Position numbers and translations under genes: made by a program. A stretch of 64,000 bases of DNA from Medicago truncatula (Eukaryota > Streptophyta > Magnoliopsida > Fabales > Fabaceae), in the NCBI RefSeq assembly GCF_003473485.1, contig NC_053045.1, positions 2,816,501 to 2,880,500 of the forward strand. The letters are read 5' to 3'. Under the pieces are notes generated by a model. The model had not been told where the DNA came from, did not search any database, and was given only the letters and a program-made list of their open reading frames with translations. This document shows positions 34,438-44,841 of this stretch, one piece after another. Positions within the stretch are counted from its first letter, which is position 1. The number at the start of each line of letters is the position of its first letter.

Positions 34438-37400
34438 TGATGAGATAAAACCGCAAGTGTACGGTCTTACCGAAGTAGTAAAAATAGAGTATCGTTCCGA
34501 CAGAGAGTTAGGAATTCAATTAACTTTAAATAATGATTAGACTGAAGGTTTATAAGGTAGAAAAGTTTGTATTTTTAATTAAAAGAAAGTAATAAAAGAA
34601 AAGATAAAAGCCTTGAGATTTTCGGTTCATCTAAATGACAAGTCATTCACAAACCAAACTATAAGCTTATAACTTTATGTTAGACCTAATTTATCAAGAC
34701 AGTTTCTCTTTTGTTCCTCTAGCAACCAAGCCTATTTCGCTGACTTGATTACTATTAGATTTTGGTTCCTCTAACAATCAAGCCTATTTCGCTGATTTGA
34801 TCATTATTAGTTCCCTTGAAGATCGAAACTATATGTCTCAAAGATTTCAAAGACTATTTCGTTGCCTTTGAAATCCTTGTCTAAATTCACTTGTTCGAAT
34901 ATCAAAGCTCCACTTTCGTTTTATGAATTGATATTTGAGATGATGGATAAACAATTATCAAACCCTCCACTTTCATTTCCACAGTTTGATAATGGTTGAT
35001 CCATGTTAAAGCGGTGAATTTAGATAAGCAATTAGGGTTACATAAGATTAAGGCTTAGAGCTTGGTTTGATTAGGATTATGTCATTTAGACTTATCCGAC
35101 AATCCCAAGACAAAGAGAAGTCTACTCACTAACGTTCATTGTAGACATAGAGAAGAAGAGAGAAAACATAAAAGTAAATAACAAGAAAGTAAAGGTGAAC
35201 TTTTATTAGAAAGACAATTGTCACATATTGCATTCCAAGAAAAGATGAATATTTGTGATGGCCAGCTACTCTATTTATAATTTACATTCGACTTAAAATC
35301 TAAACAATCACTAGAATGTTCCACAAGTAAACTAAAACAGAGTATGTAATGCCCTAGTCGTTATTTTATTATTTTTAGAATTAGTTAGAGTCTTTTGTGT
35401 GTTTTTAATTAATAAATGTGATATATGTGATGTGTAGTATTTATTTATATAATTTATTTAATATAAATAGAATAATATGAATAATGGAATTATTTAAGAG
35501 TTTGGGGAATAATTAGAAATTAATAGTAATAAGGGAGGTTTTAATGAAAAAAGAGAAGTTATAGTTTTGAGAGTTAAGGAAAGAAAAGTCAGAAAAACAG
35601 TTTAACGTAAAAACAAGTTGGAGAGGAGAAAAGCTAAGGCAAGGAGAGAAGACCAAGAGAGAAGAACTTAGGAACTGATTTGCTGTGCTTTTGTCTTTGC
35701 AATTCTAAGGTAAGGGTGGGATTATCTTTCAATAGTCATAATATATAATTTCTGAAAATTAATCAATTGAACTGTTCTTAAGGTAAAATTGGGAAAATAA
35801 GGGTTAATGATGTTTTTGAAAGAAAAGGTATAAGAATCAGGTTTTTAATGTTGTACTTTGATGATTAGTATGATTTCTTAATCCATGTTGTTGATGTTGA
35901 TCGTAATTGGAATGAAAATAGAATATGATGGATGAATTTTGGAAGTTTTGTATGAATGCGCTGAATTGTTGTTGTTGATGTTTAGTTTCTGTTCCTGTGA
36001 TGTCTGGTTGTATTTAGGACTTGTAAACATTTCTGGAAAACGTTTTGGGTGATCAGGGGATTAAAATTGGGTTTTTGGAGTGAGGAGAAGTCTGAAAATC
36101 GTAGCTTTTACCCTGCCCAGATGATTGGTCGCTTAAGCGAAGCATCCGTCGCTTAAGCGAACATTCACGTGAACTACCCAGAATGTGATTTTACCCGTTC
36201 GCTTAAGCGAACAGTGAGCGAACTGGTAAGCGAAAATTAAGTTTGATTCTGCCAAGAATTCGCTTAAGCGAGCCGTGAGCGACCCATAAGCGAACTGAAC
36301 CCAGACCTACTGTAAGCTGGTCGCTTAAGCGAACTAGCCGTCGCTTAAGCGAACTGAGTGTTAGACAACCTTTTCTGAATCTTACTTCGTACACTAGGGG
36401 ACCCTTTTGAGTACTTCTAGGTGTTTCTCTTAGCTTGTGTAACTTTGTATAGACATGAAAACCTACTTAAAATTCACGACGTTAATTAGTTGGTTATTTT
36501 TATGAATTTGAAGATGTTGAGGTACTTGAATCAAGTGAATGTACATGTTGCATGAAAAAGGTGGTGAGTCATATAAGTACATATGCATTTGTCGTTGAGT
36601 TGTATGCAGATATACACAAGTGGAGTCAGTTGCATAAGCATAAAAACGATGAGGACTTCGGTTCTGGAACGCTTTGTCGTTCAAAACGATGGAACACTAT
36701 GTTGTTCAAAACGATGTTAACGATGAGGACTCATGTCCTGATAAAAGAATGCTTTAACCATTCTATAACGATGAGGGCTTCGGCTCTGATATGGTACCAC
36801 ATGCATAGTTGCATTTGTTGAGGAGTTTTAGTGGAGTTGTCATGTCCTGCATGAGTCTTAGAGGTGAAGTCGGGTTGTTGCATGAGTCGTTTGTTTACTG
36901 TTTTTATTACTGTTGGATGTTGAAGCTGCTAACGATGCTATACTATAATGGATGAATGATTAAGATGTTAGGGTGTTAGATTCATTTGTGTTATTATATA
37001 TTATTATTATTGTTTGAGAATCTCACCCCTTCTGCTTGAAAATGTTGCCCTTCCTATGGGTAACTTGCAGGTGATCCTGAGTAGTAGGTGGTGGCTCACA
37101 GTGTCTAGGGCTCTGATACGTGGGATGGGGTTTTATTGCTTGAATTCTTTCCTATGTATCAATTTTGAAATATTGTTGATGTAGCCCTTTGGTGACTGAA
37201 TTTTATGTTGAAATGGCTCTTATGCCAAGAATATTTATTGGAGACTTATTGATGTTGCAAATAAATCCGCTGCGAGTTTAATGACAATTTATGAATGACG
37301 TTTGATTAAATAGATTTTTATATACACTCTATTTAGAAGATTTTAAATGAAGAAATGTGGCATGCCCGTTGTGATTACTCTGATTATTGATGTATTATTA

Positions 37401-37763
37401 TTATTTTAATTGATTTTGGGAAACGGGGTGTTACAGAGTAGCTTAAAATCTAAGCAAAAGCAGCAAAAGTTGTTCTGGGAGGTGGCACGGCCGTGCCAAT
37501 TTTAGCACGGGCCGTGCCAAGCTTCTGACTTTAGGAAGATATATTTTTGTCTCTGAATCTTCATATTTTCGTACCGAATCAGCTCAAAAACCCCTTTCTT
37601 TTGCTCCAAGACTCAATCCATCATATATTCGTTTCTGAAATATAACAATATGCAATTGTAGTAAAATAGCTCGAAAAGGAAATAATACTAATATAAAATA
37701 AACTTAAATCTAATTAAAACTAAACTAAATAACATATAAAAATTGATAATAAATGACTCATCA
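34438..37763 (-). mobile_element. solo LTR-type element interrupted by a second solo LTR
   Basis: Plus-strand ends are TGATGAGATAAAACCGC and AATGACTCATCA, flanked by a perfect 5-bp repeat GGTGT at 34433-34437 and 37764-37768. Without the nested insertion it is about 1.23 kb. The plus strand has a GGCACGGCCGTGCC palindrome (near 37483) and is A-rich, suggesting minus orientation. No coding domain is present. A solo LTR of a Ty3/gypsy-like element or a short non-autonomous LTR element are both possible. Confidence 0.75.
35345..37435 (+). mobile_element. nested solo LTR (2091 bp), chromovirus-like, with TCGCTTAAGCGA cluster
   Basis: It starts TGTAATGCCC and ends GGGTGTTACA, near-perfect inverted termini, and is flanked by a perfect 5-bp repeat GAGTA (35340-35344, 37436-37440). 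Tekay/Del-type gypsy LTRs commonly have such termini; the assignment is inference. At 36128-36355 six copies of the 12-bp palindrome TCGCTTAAGCGA and several GAGCGA/AAGCGAA half-sites occur. Repeated CGATGAGGACTTCGGTTCTG-type segments lie at 36648-36790. No internal domain or second LTR is seen. Confidence 0.88.
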
Positions 37764-38039
37764 GGTGTGTCATTATATCTTTACTTATTGCAATTGAGTC
37801 CCTGATTAAATCAAAATTAAACATGGATTCTCATTTGTGCACTAAGATTGAAATTCCCCTTCTATTTTGTATGAGGGCTGATTTGTAATAAGATAAAGCT
37901 TAGTTTTAGAGTGGTCCACCAACATGACACTAGCTGACATGATATCGGCAATTATACTATTAACGGCAATTATACTATTGACTAAACAAAATAACTTTTT
38001 TAAAAAAGTCAATTTTCTGACTTCACCGTAGAAGCTCCC

Positions 38040-38762
38040 GAATTTTAATTAATTAGTATTTGGAATTTTTTGTTTTGATACATATCATCGCTACGTAAGT
38101 GTTTTGTACGCGTTAGTATACGCTTGGCAGCGCATGTTGATAACATGTCAAGCGCACCCTCCCTAAATCAACTCTCCCATTGAAAATGACCTAGTCCGCA
38201 ACTCAATCTAATAACCTCTTTGGTGATCAAAAATATTTTTGAACTGATTTTTAACTATTGTTCAAACAAGTTTCTACATAAACTCCTAATGTAACCATTT
38301 GCATAAACTGATATATAAACAAATAAACAGAACTAATTTACTTTAACCCTTAACATTAGCAACACTTTCCAAAATCAATACATTTTGAGGTGAGGACAAA
38401 CTCCAAGAACAAATGACAACATCAATGCAACCATTCCATGACTTGTATAAAAACATTACAACAAGTAAAAGATTAACTCAGAAGCAACAAAGGTACAATC
38501 ATATATATATATGATCTCATCTTATACAACTCTTAATTATTGATGTGACAATATTGGCTCTCTTTGGAAAATTACATCCACAATTTGCATAACAATGCAG
38601 GAACTGCCACACGCATAACCACCTGATAAAATATGAAGAAAATGAAATGAATAAAACAAAATACTCTCTAGTTTGATCAATAAAACATGTCATACATATA
38701 TTGTGAATAAAACAAAATATTGTATAGTTTGATCAATAAACTGTGAAGTAGGTTCACTAACC
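38040..38762. other. 3' flank of the receptor-like protein gene
   Basis: No gene seen; presumably includes the 3'UTR of the minus-strand gene that ends at 38763. Confidence 0.4.
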
Positions 38763-40850
38763 TTAACTTGTAGAAGCTCGATTTCTATGAAAGTTGTTTA
38801 ACTTTATCATCAAAGTTACATAGAGCTTGTCACCTACTCCATCAATAAACCGATAGTATGTGTTCCTCCATTTCCTAATAAGAAACAAAGGACCACAAAT
38901 CCCCCAAAAACCTACTGCAAATCCAACTCCCATGCCTAGATACAATGATTCTCTTATAGATTCGTCGTCTTCTTTTCCTCTAGATGGCATTGCCTTTTTA
39001 TGATTTTCTTCTTCTGCAGTACAGTTTTTAAGAGGAGCTCCGCATAATTGTGGGTTCCCAATGTAGCTCGAAGCATTAAAACTCTGAAGTTGAGTCCCTA
39101 TTGGGATTTTTCCATTAAAATTATTGCAAGATAAATTTAAAACCTCTAAATAGGTTATGATAGCCATGCTCTGAGGAATTTCACCAAAAAATTTATTGTT
39201 AGAGAGATCGAGAGATTCCATGTTTTTCATGTCTCCAATCATCTTGGGTATTGTTCCAGTCAAATTATTGTGAGATAAGTTCAATGATTGAACTTGAACA
39301 AGTTGAAATAATTCCAATGGCACTTCTCCAGACAAGCTATTGGCTGAAAGGTCAATAGTTCGCCTGTCTGAATCTTCTTCAAACACATAATCATGACCTT
39401 TAGTGAACAAATTAATTATAGGGCGACGGTTACCAAGAAATTGGCTGGGTTCAAAAGAATCGATAACCATATAACTCAAGTTATAGACGCACTCTGGTAT
39501 AGATCCTGAAAGTTTATTTTGTGCAAGGTCCAAGTGATACAACTTAGAGAGATTGAATAATTGTGTTGGAATAGTCCCTTTAAATTGGTTAGCTCTCAAT
39601 ATGAGAACTTTCAAATCTTGCGACATCTTGATTGGTATAGTTCCAGAAAATTCATTTTCTCCTAGGTTCATGGCTTGCAATCCATACCAATTAGAGAGGT
39701 GCATTGGAACTTCACCAGATAGTTTATTACTCCACAAGTTCACAATTTCCAAGTTCTTCCAACTATGTGGAATTGATCCTGAGAAGGAGTTGTAAGACAA
39801 ATCAACTTCAAGTGCCATTGGTGATATGTTTGGGAGTCCTCCTGTAAAATTATTGTGGTCCATCCTTATTATGTCACCCATTAGAGTTAGATTTGATATG
39901 TCTTCGGTTATTGAATTGTATGATAAACAAACAAAAGGTATTCCTTCTATAAGTCTTGAGAACTTATTTCTATCTACGGAGGAAATTCCTGAGCTCGATA
40001 AGTCGAGAAATTGCAATGATTTTTGTGTACATATCCAAGATGGAAAGTTTGGACCTTGAGTTGTATTTTTCAATGAAAGTTCGGAGAGTTGAAAAGGAGG
40101 AACCCAATTCAAATCAAATTGGAATACACAAGTTGAACTACTCACGTCTAGTGAATCTAAACTAGAGAGTTTGGAAAAAGTTAAATTTGAAATTTCACCA
40201 GAAAAATGATTAGTGCCAATAAGTAAGGACTTTAAGGATGAGAGGTTTCCTAGAGTTGAAGGAATGAAACCGCTTAACATGTTCATGGAAAGATCAAGGT
40301 ATTGAATATATGCTAGTTGGCCTATTTCATCTTGAATTGGTCCTTGTAGTTGGTTATTAGAAAGATAAAGTTGTCTCAAATTTCGAAGCTTTAACAAGCT
40401 AGAAGGTATCTCACCATGTATATTGCTATATGAAAGGTCAAGATAGTTGATGTGTTTGGTGAGATTAAAAAACCCATTTGGTAAAGGAGAGGTGAAGTTG
40501 TTCCAAGAAAGTTCAAGAGTTATAAGTGAAGACAAATTCAAATATGCAATAGACGGGTTGATCATGAAGTTGCTTAGTTTACAAAAAGACAATTGTACTT
40601 CTAATAGTGAAGGAAGTGTATTCACTATTTGAAGCCAATTGGTTTCTTTATGAAGATCAATACCGCTGAGGTTGAGATATTTCAAAGAAGAAAGTGGAGA
40701 AAGCCAATTAAGATTATCTATGTGAGGAGGACCATCACCCGAATATCCACTAGAAGATATATCAAGGTATATAAGGTTAGATGCATGTGTGATGTTGTGT
40801 TGAACGGGTGGAATAGTTATCACATGAAAATAATGCTGTCTTAAATCCAA
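38763..40850 (-). CDS. LRR receptor-like protein (EIX2-type), 5'-truncated
   Basis: An intronless frame of 695 codons reads about twenty extracellular LRRs (LxxLxLSxNxLxGxIP), an island-like break around EEDSDRRTIDLSANSLSGEVP, the C-terminal LRR cap ending IGNPQLCGAPLKNC, an acidic stretch, one membrane helix (YLGMGVGFAVGFWGICGPLFLI) and a short basic tail without kinase. This is the receptor-like-protein layout of EIX-type immune receptors. The usual signal peptide, LRRNT Cys pairs and first repeats (100+ residues) are absent. The frame is open at its 5' end to an in-frame TAA near 40886, and the first codon listed is TTG; the first in-frame ATG is at 40565. Upstream sequence to 41000 encodes nothing similar. 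Probably a 5'-deleted pseudogene, or a gene with an upstream exon that I cannot find. Confidence 0.8.
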   Translation of the reverse strand: MDLRQHYFHVITIPPVQHNITHASNLIYLDISSSGYSGDGPPHIDNLNWLSPLSSLKYLNLSGIDLHKETNWLQIVNTLPSLLEVQLSFCKLSNFMINPSIAYLNLSSLITLELSWNNFTSPLPNGFFNLTKHINYLDLSYSNIHGEIPSSLLKLRNLRQLYLSNNQLQGPIQDEIGQLAYIQYLDLSMNMLSGFIPSTLGNLSSLKSLLIGTNHFSGEISNLTFSKLSSLDSLDVSSSTCVFQFDLNWVPPFQLSELSLKNTTQGPNFPSWICTQKSLQFLDLSSSGISSVDRNKFSRLIEGIPFVCLSYNSITEDISNLTLMGDIIRMDHNNFTGGLPNISPMALEVDLSYNSFSGSIPHSWKNLEIVNLWSNKLSGEVPMHLSNWYGLQAMNLGENEFSGTIPIKMSQDLKVLILRANQFKGTIPTQLFNLSKLYHLDLAQNKLSGSIPECVYNLSYMVIDSFEPSQFLGNRRPIINLFTKGHDYVFEEDSDRRTIDLSANSLSGEVPLELFQLVQVQSLNLSHNNLTGTIPKMIGDMKNMESLDLSNNKFFGEIPQSMAIITYLEVLNLSCNNFNGKIPIGTQLQSFNASSYIGNPQLCGAPLKNCTAEEENHKKAMPSRGKEDDESIRESLYLGMGVGFAVGFWGICGPLFLIRKWRNTYYRFIDGVGDKLYVTLMIKLNNFHRNRASTS

Positions 40851-41093
40851 GAGAAGAAGATTTAATTCATATGGGAGTATTAATTGTTAAGAGATTCCAG
40901 TTGGGGTCTGGTTGTTAGAGAAATGGAATAGTCCAAAACTGCAAGACTTTGAAAAGGCATAGAAGACTTGGAACTATAGAATAATTTTTTTATTTTTTTT
41001 TGATAAAACTATAGAATTTCTTTGAATCTATGTTTTAAGCTTCGTGCTAAATTATCTTGAACTTATTATAATTGGTAAAATGTTTAATTTATA

Positions 41094-41346
41094 CTCCATT
41101 CATATTTTCCTTATATTATGTGACACAATTGACTCTATCACGTATGTTAGTGTACAATTTTGATCTTAAATATTTTTAAAAATCTATTAAAAAAATTGAT
41201 ATTTTAAAACTATTCACGAAACAAATCCAACATTTTATATATTACAATTTATCTTTGTATATTAATAGAAAAATATGGTCAAAATATATTATGTGAATAG
41301 TGCATTTTTTTATATTAGGTTATTTAAAATGAGAGAGGGGAGGGAG
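41094..41346. mobile_element. Stowaway-type MITE
   Basis: CTCCATTCATATTTTCCTTA pairs with AATGAGAGAGGGGAGGGAG, bordered by TA (41092-41093, 41347-41348). It lies about 250 bp upstream of the truncated receptor gene. Confidence 0.6.
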
Positions 41347-41739
41347 TAGTATTTTGTGGACAACAATTTTGTTATTTTGTGGAATTTAATAATTTCTTTG
41401 AACTTCGTGTTTTAAACTTGCTAAACTTGCTGTGAATATACGCTGCAGAAATTAAAATGAAGCAAAACATCTGCGTGTATGATGATAGATCAAAGATTTT
41501 TATGGGAAAAATTCAAATTAAAATGAAATAGAATTATTTATTGCACAGATTTGGAAAAGCTAAATTTACACTTTGTCATTCAAAATTAACTAACCAATAC
41601 AAATTGAGTATGATAGAAGTTTTTGGACTAACCACGAGAAAATAAACAGCTTCTACATGAAATTTGTTCCAAAGAAAGAAAACAAAGTTGCAGAAACATG
41701 TTAACTTCACCACTGTAGTAACAAAATTAATTATTTTAA

Positions 41740-43130
41740 AGGTTAATATGTATTTATCCCTGTAATTTAGGCGAGTTCCGGTTTATTCCCCTGTAAAAAA
41801 AAAGTTTCGATTCCAACCCTGTAAAATAAGATTCTTTGATTTTAGCCCTGACCTATATGACTATGCAGAATTGCTGACGTGGCGAGCTGATGTGGCATGT
41901 TGACTGTGTATATATGATTATATGGCGTGATGACTGTATTATTTTTTATTTTTATTTTTTAAAGGGTACACGTGGCATTTGTATTTTTTTTAAAATAAAA
42001 ATAAAAAAATAAATTCCGGAAAATTATTAAAAATAAAAAATAATTAAAATGAAAAAACAATTATGAAAAAATATAGAAAATTTAATAAAAAAAATCTAGA
42101 AAATTTAAGAAAAAAATCACGAAAATAAAAAAAAAATCTGGAAAAAGTTAAAAAAAATAAAAAATTCTGGATTAAATTAAAATTATAAAAAATCTAAAAT
42201 ATAATATTATATAGTTATTTTGATTATGAAAATTTATTTCTAGAATTTTATTTATTCGAAAATATAATGTAGATGAATAACAAGATACAATGAATTTTGA
42301 TTGACAGCGGTATATAAGTCATGTTATACTATTGAATAACAAGCCCTTAATTCTATTTTTCATGATCTATTGTTATGTTTTTTTAATTATTGAAATATTT
42401 TCCAATATTTTTATTTTTGTATAAAAAATAAAAAAAAAAACAAACTTTTTAATTTCGAAAGAAAAATCTGAACTTTTTTTTTAAAAAAATAAAATGTATT
42501 TTCTTATTATATTCATGAATTTCGAAATATATTAAGTTCCTGAATTTTTCAGAAATATAAATTTTTTGAAATATATTTTTTTTCTCATATTTTTACTTTT
42601 TCCAGATTTTTTATTATTTTTTAAAATTTTCTAGAACTTTTTAAATTTTTATTAATTTTTCCAAAAAATTTTCATTATTTTTCATTTTACCAGATTCTTT
42701 TTCATTTTTATTAAAATTTTCCAGAATTTTTTTAATCATATTTTTTATTTTAATTAATTTTTTTTATTTTTCAGAATATTTTTCATTTGTATTAATTTTT
42801 CTATAATTTATTTAATTTTTTTATGTTTTTTTTCGTTTTTTTTAAAATCACAAATGCCACATGTAACCTTTAAAAAAATAAAAATTATACAGTCAGCGTC
42901 CATTACACATGTGTCAGGTTTTAAAAAAAATTAAAATTAAAATAATTACACAGTGGCGTGCCACATCAGCGTCTGGATGAGATCAGAGGTGTTTTGTGGA
43001 GAATCTTAATATTATAGGGGTGTTTTGTGAAGAATCTTCATATTATAGGGTTAGAATCTAAACTTTTATTTTTACAAAGGTGTAAACTGGAACTCGCCCA
43101 AATTACAGAGGTGTAAAGACATATTAACTC
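41740..43130. mobile_element. Mutator-like non-autonomous TIR element
   Basis: The left end (AGGTTAATATGTATTTATCC, AATTTAGGCGAGTTCC) matches the reverse complement of the right end (GGAACTCGCCCAAATTACAG ... CATATTAACTC). A perfect 9-bp repeat TTATTTTAA flanks it at 41731-41739 and 43131-43139. Inverted similarity continues inward through extremely AT-rich sequence, so the whole element could fold back. No coding sequence. Confidence 0.85.
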
Positions 43131-43139
43131 TTATTTTAA

Positions 43140-44501
43140 TTAGTTTTAATTTTAAAAATAGTAGAATACCAAAAAGCTTAACCTTGGTGGCTTTACCTTT
43201 AACTTTAAGCAGCCTAGTCGCTAAAAACATTTGTTAGTAGTTGAGTCACATATGTTGCTCATTTTAGTGTTATTATTATATATTTCCTCCATCGTCCCTG
43301 TATTAAAATAGCTCCAAAAATTAGGACTTGAAAAAATGAGACGAAGACTTACTAAGACTTTTGAGGTAAGAGACTTGGACTTTTTGAAGTAAGTGATAAG
43401 AAATTTGTGGACACTAAAAAATTTAACAATTTCAGCTTCATACATAGAAGTTTCAAGGTGTGTGTTCACATGGACACTAATAAGGTTTTTGAAATAAAAT
43501 TCTGAATTTTTTTCGATTTTTTTAATTTCTAAAAATTAATTTTTAGAATTTTTAAATTGTTGGAAGATAGTGTGAAGAAAAATCTAATGTTGAGAGAGCA
43601 TGTTAAGAATATGTTCTTCACTTAATCTAATCATTGAATCCAACTTTTCCATGGTGGGAAAGGATTAACCTTTCCCATGTGAAATGCCACCAAGTTTCAA
43701 TGCAAGAAGAGTTGTCCTTTTCATACAAATTTGATAGAGATTTATTATGACACATTTTAGAAAGTTAGGGCGATTCAAATAGAACGTTAGTTACATCCGA
43801 CTGTAAATGGATATTACAAGTTTGTTCAACCAGTCCCCTAAAGAAAATTGGTTCAACTAGTAGTTAATTTTACATTAAAATCAAAATTTTGAACGTCATT
43901 ATTCGGTATTTTGGTCGGTGGAATTGGTCCTCCAAATTTTTCGATTCTTTAGTCGGATGCCACCCACATCCATGCCACTTACATGGGTTGTATAAATGGA
44001 TCTCACGTAATACTTTATATTATTTCATACTTTCCAATTATTTAAATCATTTAACTATATTTTTTAAATATCGATACCACTCTTACAATGATCCTAAATT
44101 CCATATTTATAAAAAATGGTTGTGATTATACAATGTCGTATGATTATACATTTTATATATTTTTGGATACTTTAACATAATTGTTGTGATTATGTTATAA
44201 AAATGGTTGTGATTGACATGACAACCCATGCCGATCCAAATGGTGTTGTGATCGTTAAAAATAATAGCTCGAAACAAAAAGACTTTGTAAAAGTAATAAA
44301 GACTTATATTTATAGAATTTCTCTGAACCTCAACATTTTAAAATTTTTGTCTTGAACCGGCCATGACTGATTGATTCAAGTGGGAGTATGATTGTTTAGT
44401 GACTTTCTTGCAAACTTGGCACATTGATAGAAAGAAGAAAAAATGGGAAATATCCAAATAAAGATATTGAAATTGAATTAGGGACAAATATATTTAGTTA
44501 T
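43140..44501. other. intergenic, no gene seen
   Basis: AT-rich. Around 43957-44120 is a diverged, truncated relative of the 10692-11031 MITE on the opposite strand. Confidence 0.4.
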
Positions 44502-44548
44502 GTTTGATATCATGGTGGATGTGTCAGCGATCCACCGTGATACCAAAC
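44502..44548. repeat. 19-bp-stem foldback (possible MITE relic)
   Basis: GTTTGATATCATGGTGGAT is followed, after nine bases, by ATCCACCGTGATACCAAAC; two mismatches in the stem. It lies about 290 bp beyond the stop codon of the minus-strand thioesterase-like gene. Confidence 0.8.
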
Positions 44549-44841
44549 CTACTCTTAAATATTTATTTTTCAATATGACAAAACTTCCATACAATCGATT
44601 TTCTTAATAGATCATACGACATAGATTCTCTACCTATGTGGTGGAAAATACACCCAACCATTTTATCTATCATTCTCATATGAGTATAACTCACTATATC
44701 TTTATTTTTCTGGATCACTTTCTCACTTTTCTCTCATGAAAAAAGTCTGAAGTCAACAAAATGCATGAGATTCAAAGTCACTATAAAATTCATTTTCACC
44801 ATATTACATTATGTTTCTATGAACCATTCCATGATATCTAG

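Noticed and set aside
34438-37763. CRISPR-like array from the repeated palindrome at 36.1-36.4 kb
   Set aside because: Spacing is irregular, repeats are 12 bp palindromes within an LTR, and the genome is a plant nuclear one.
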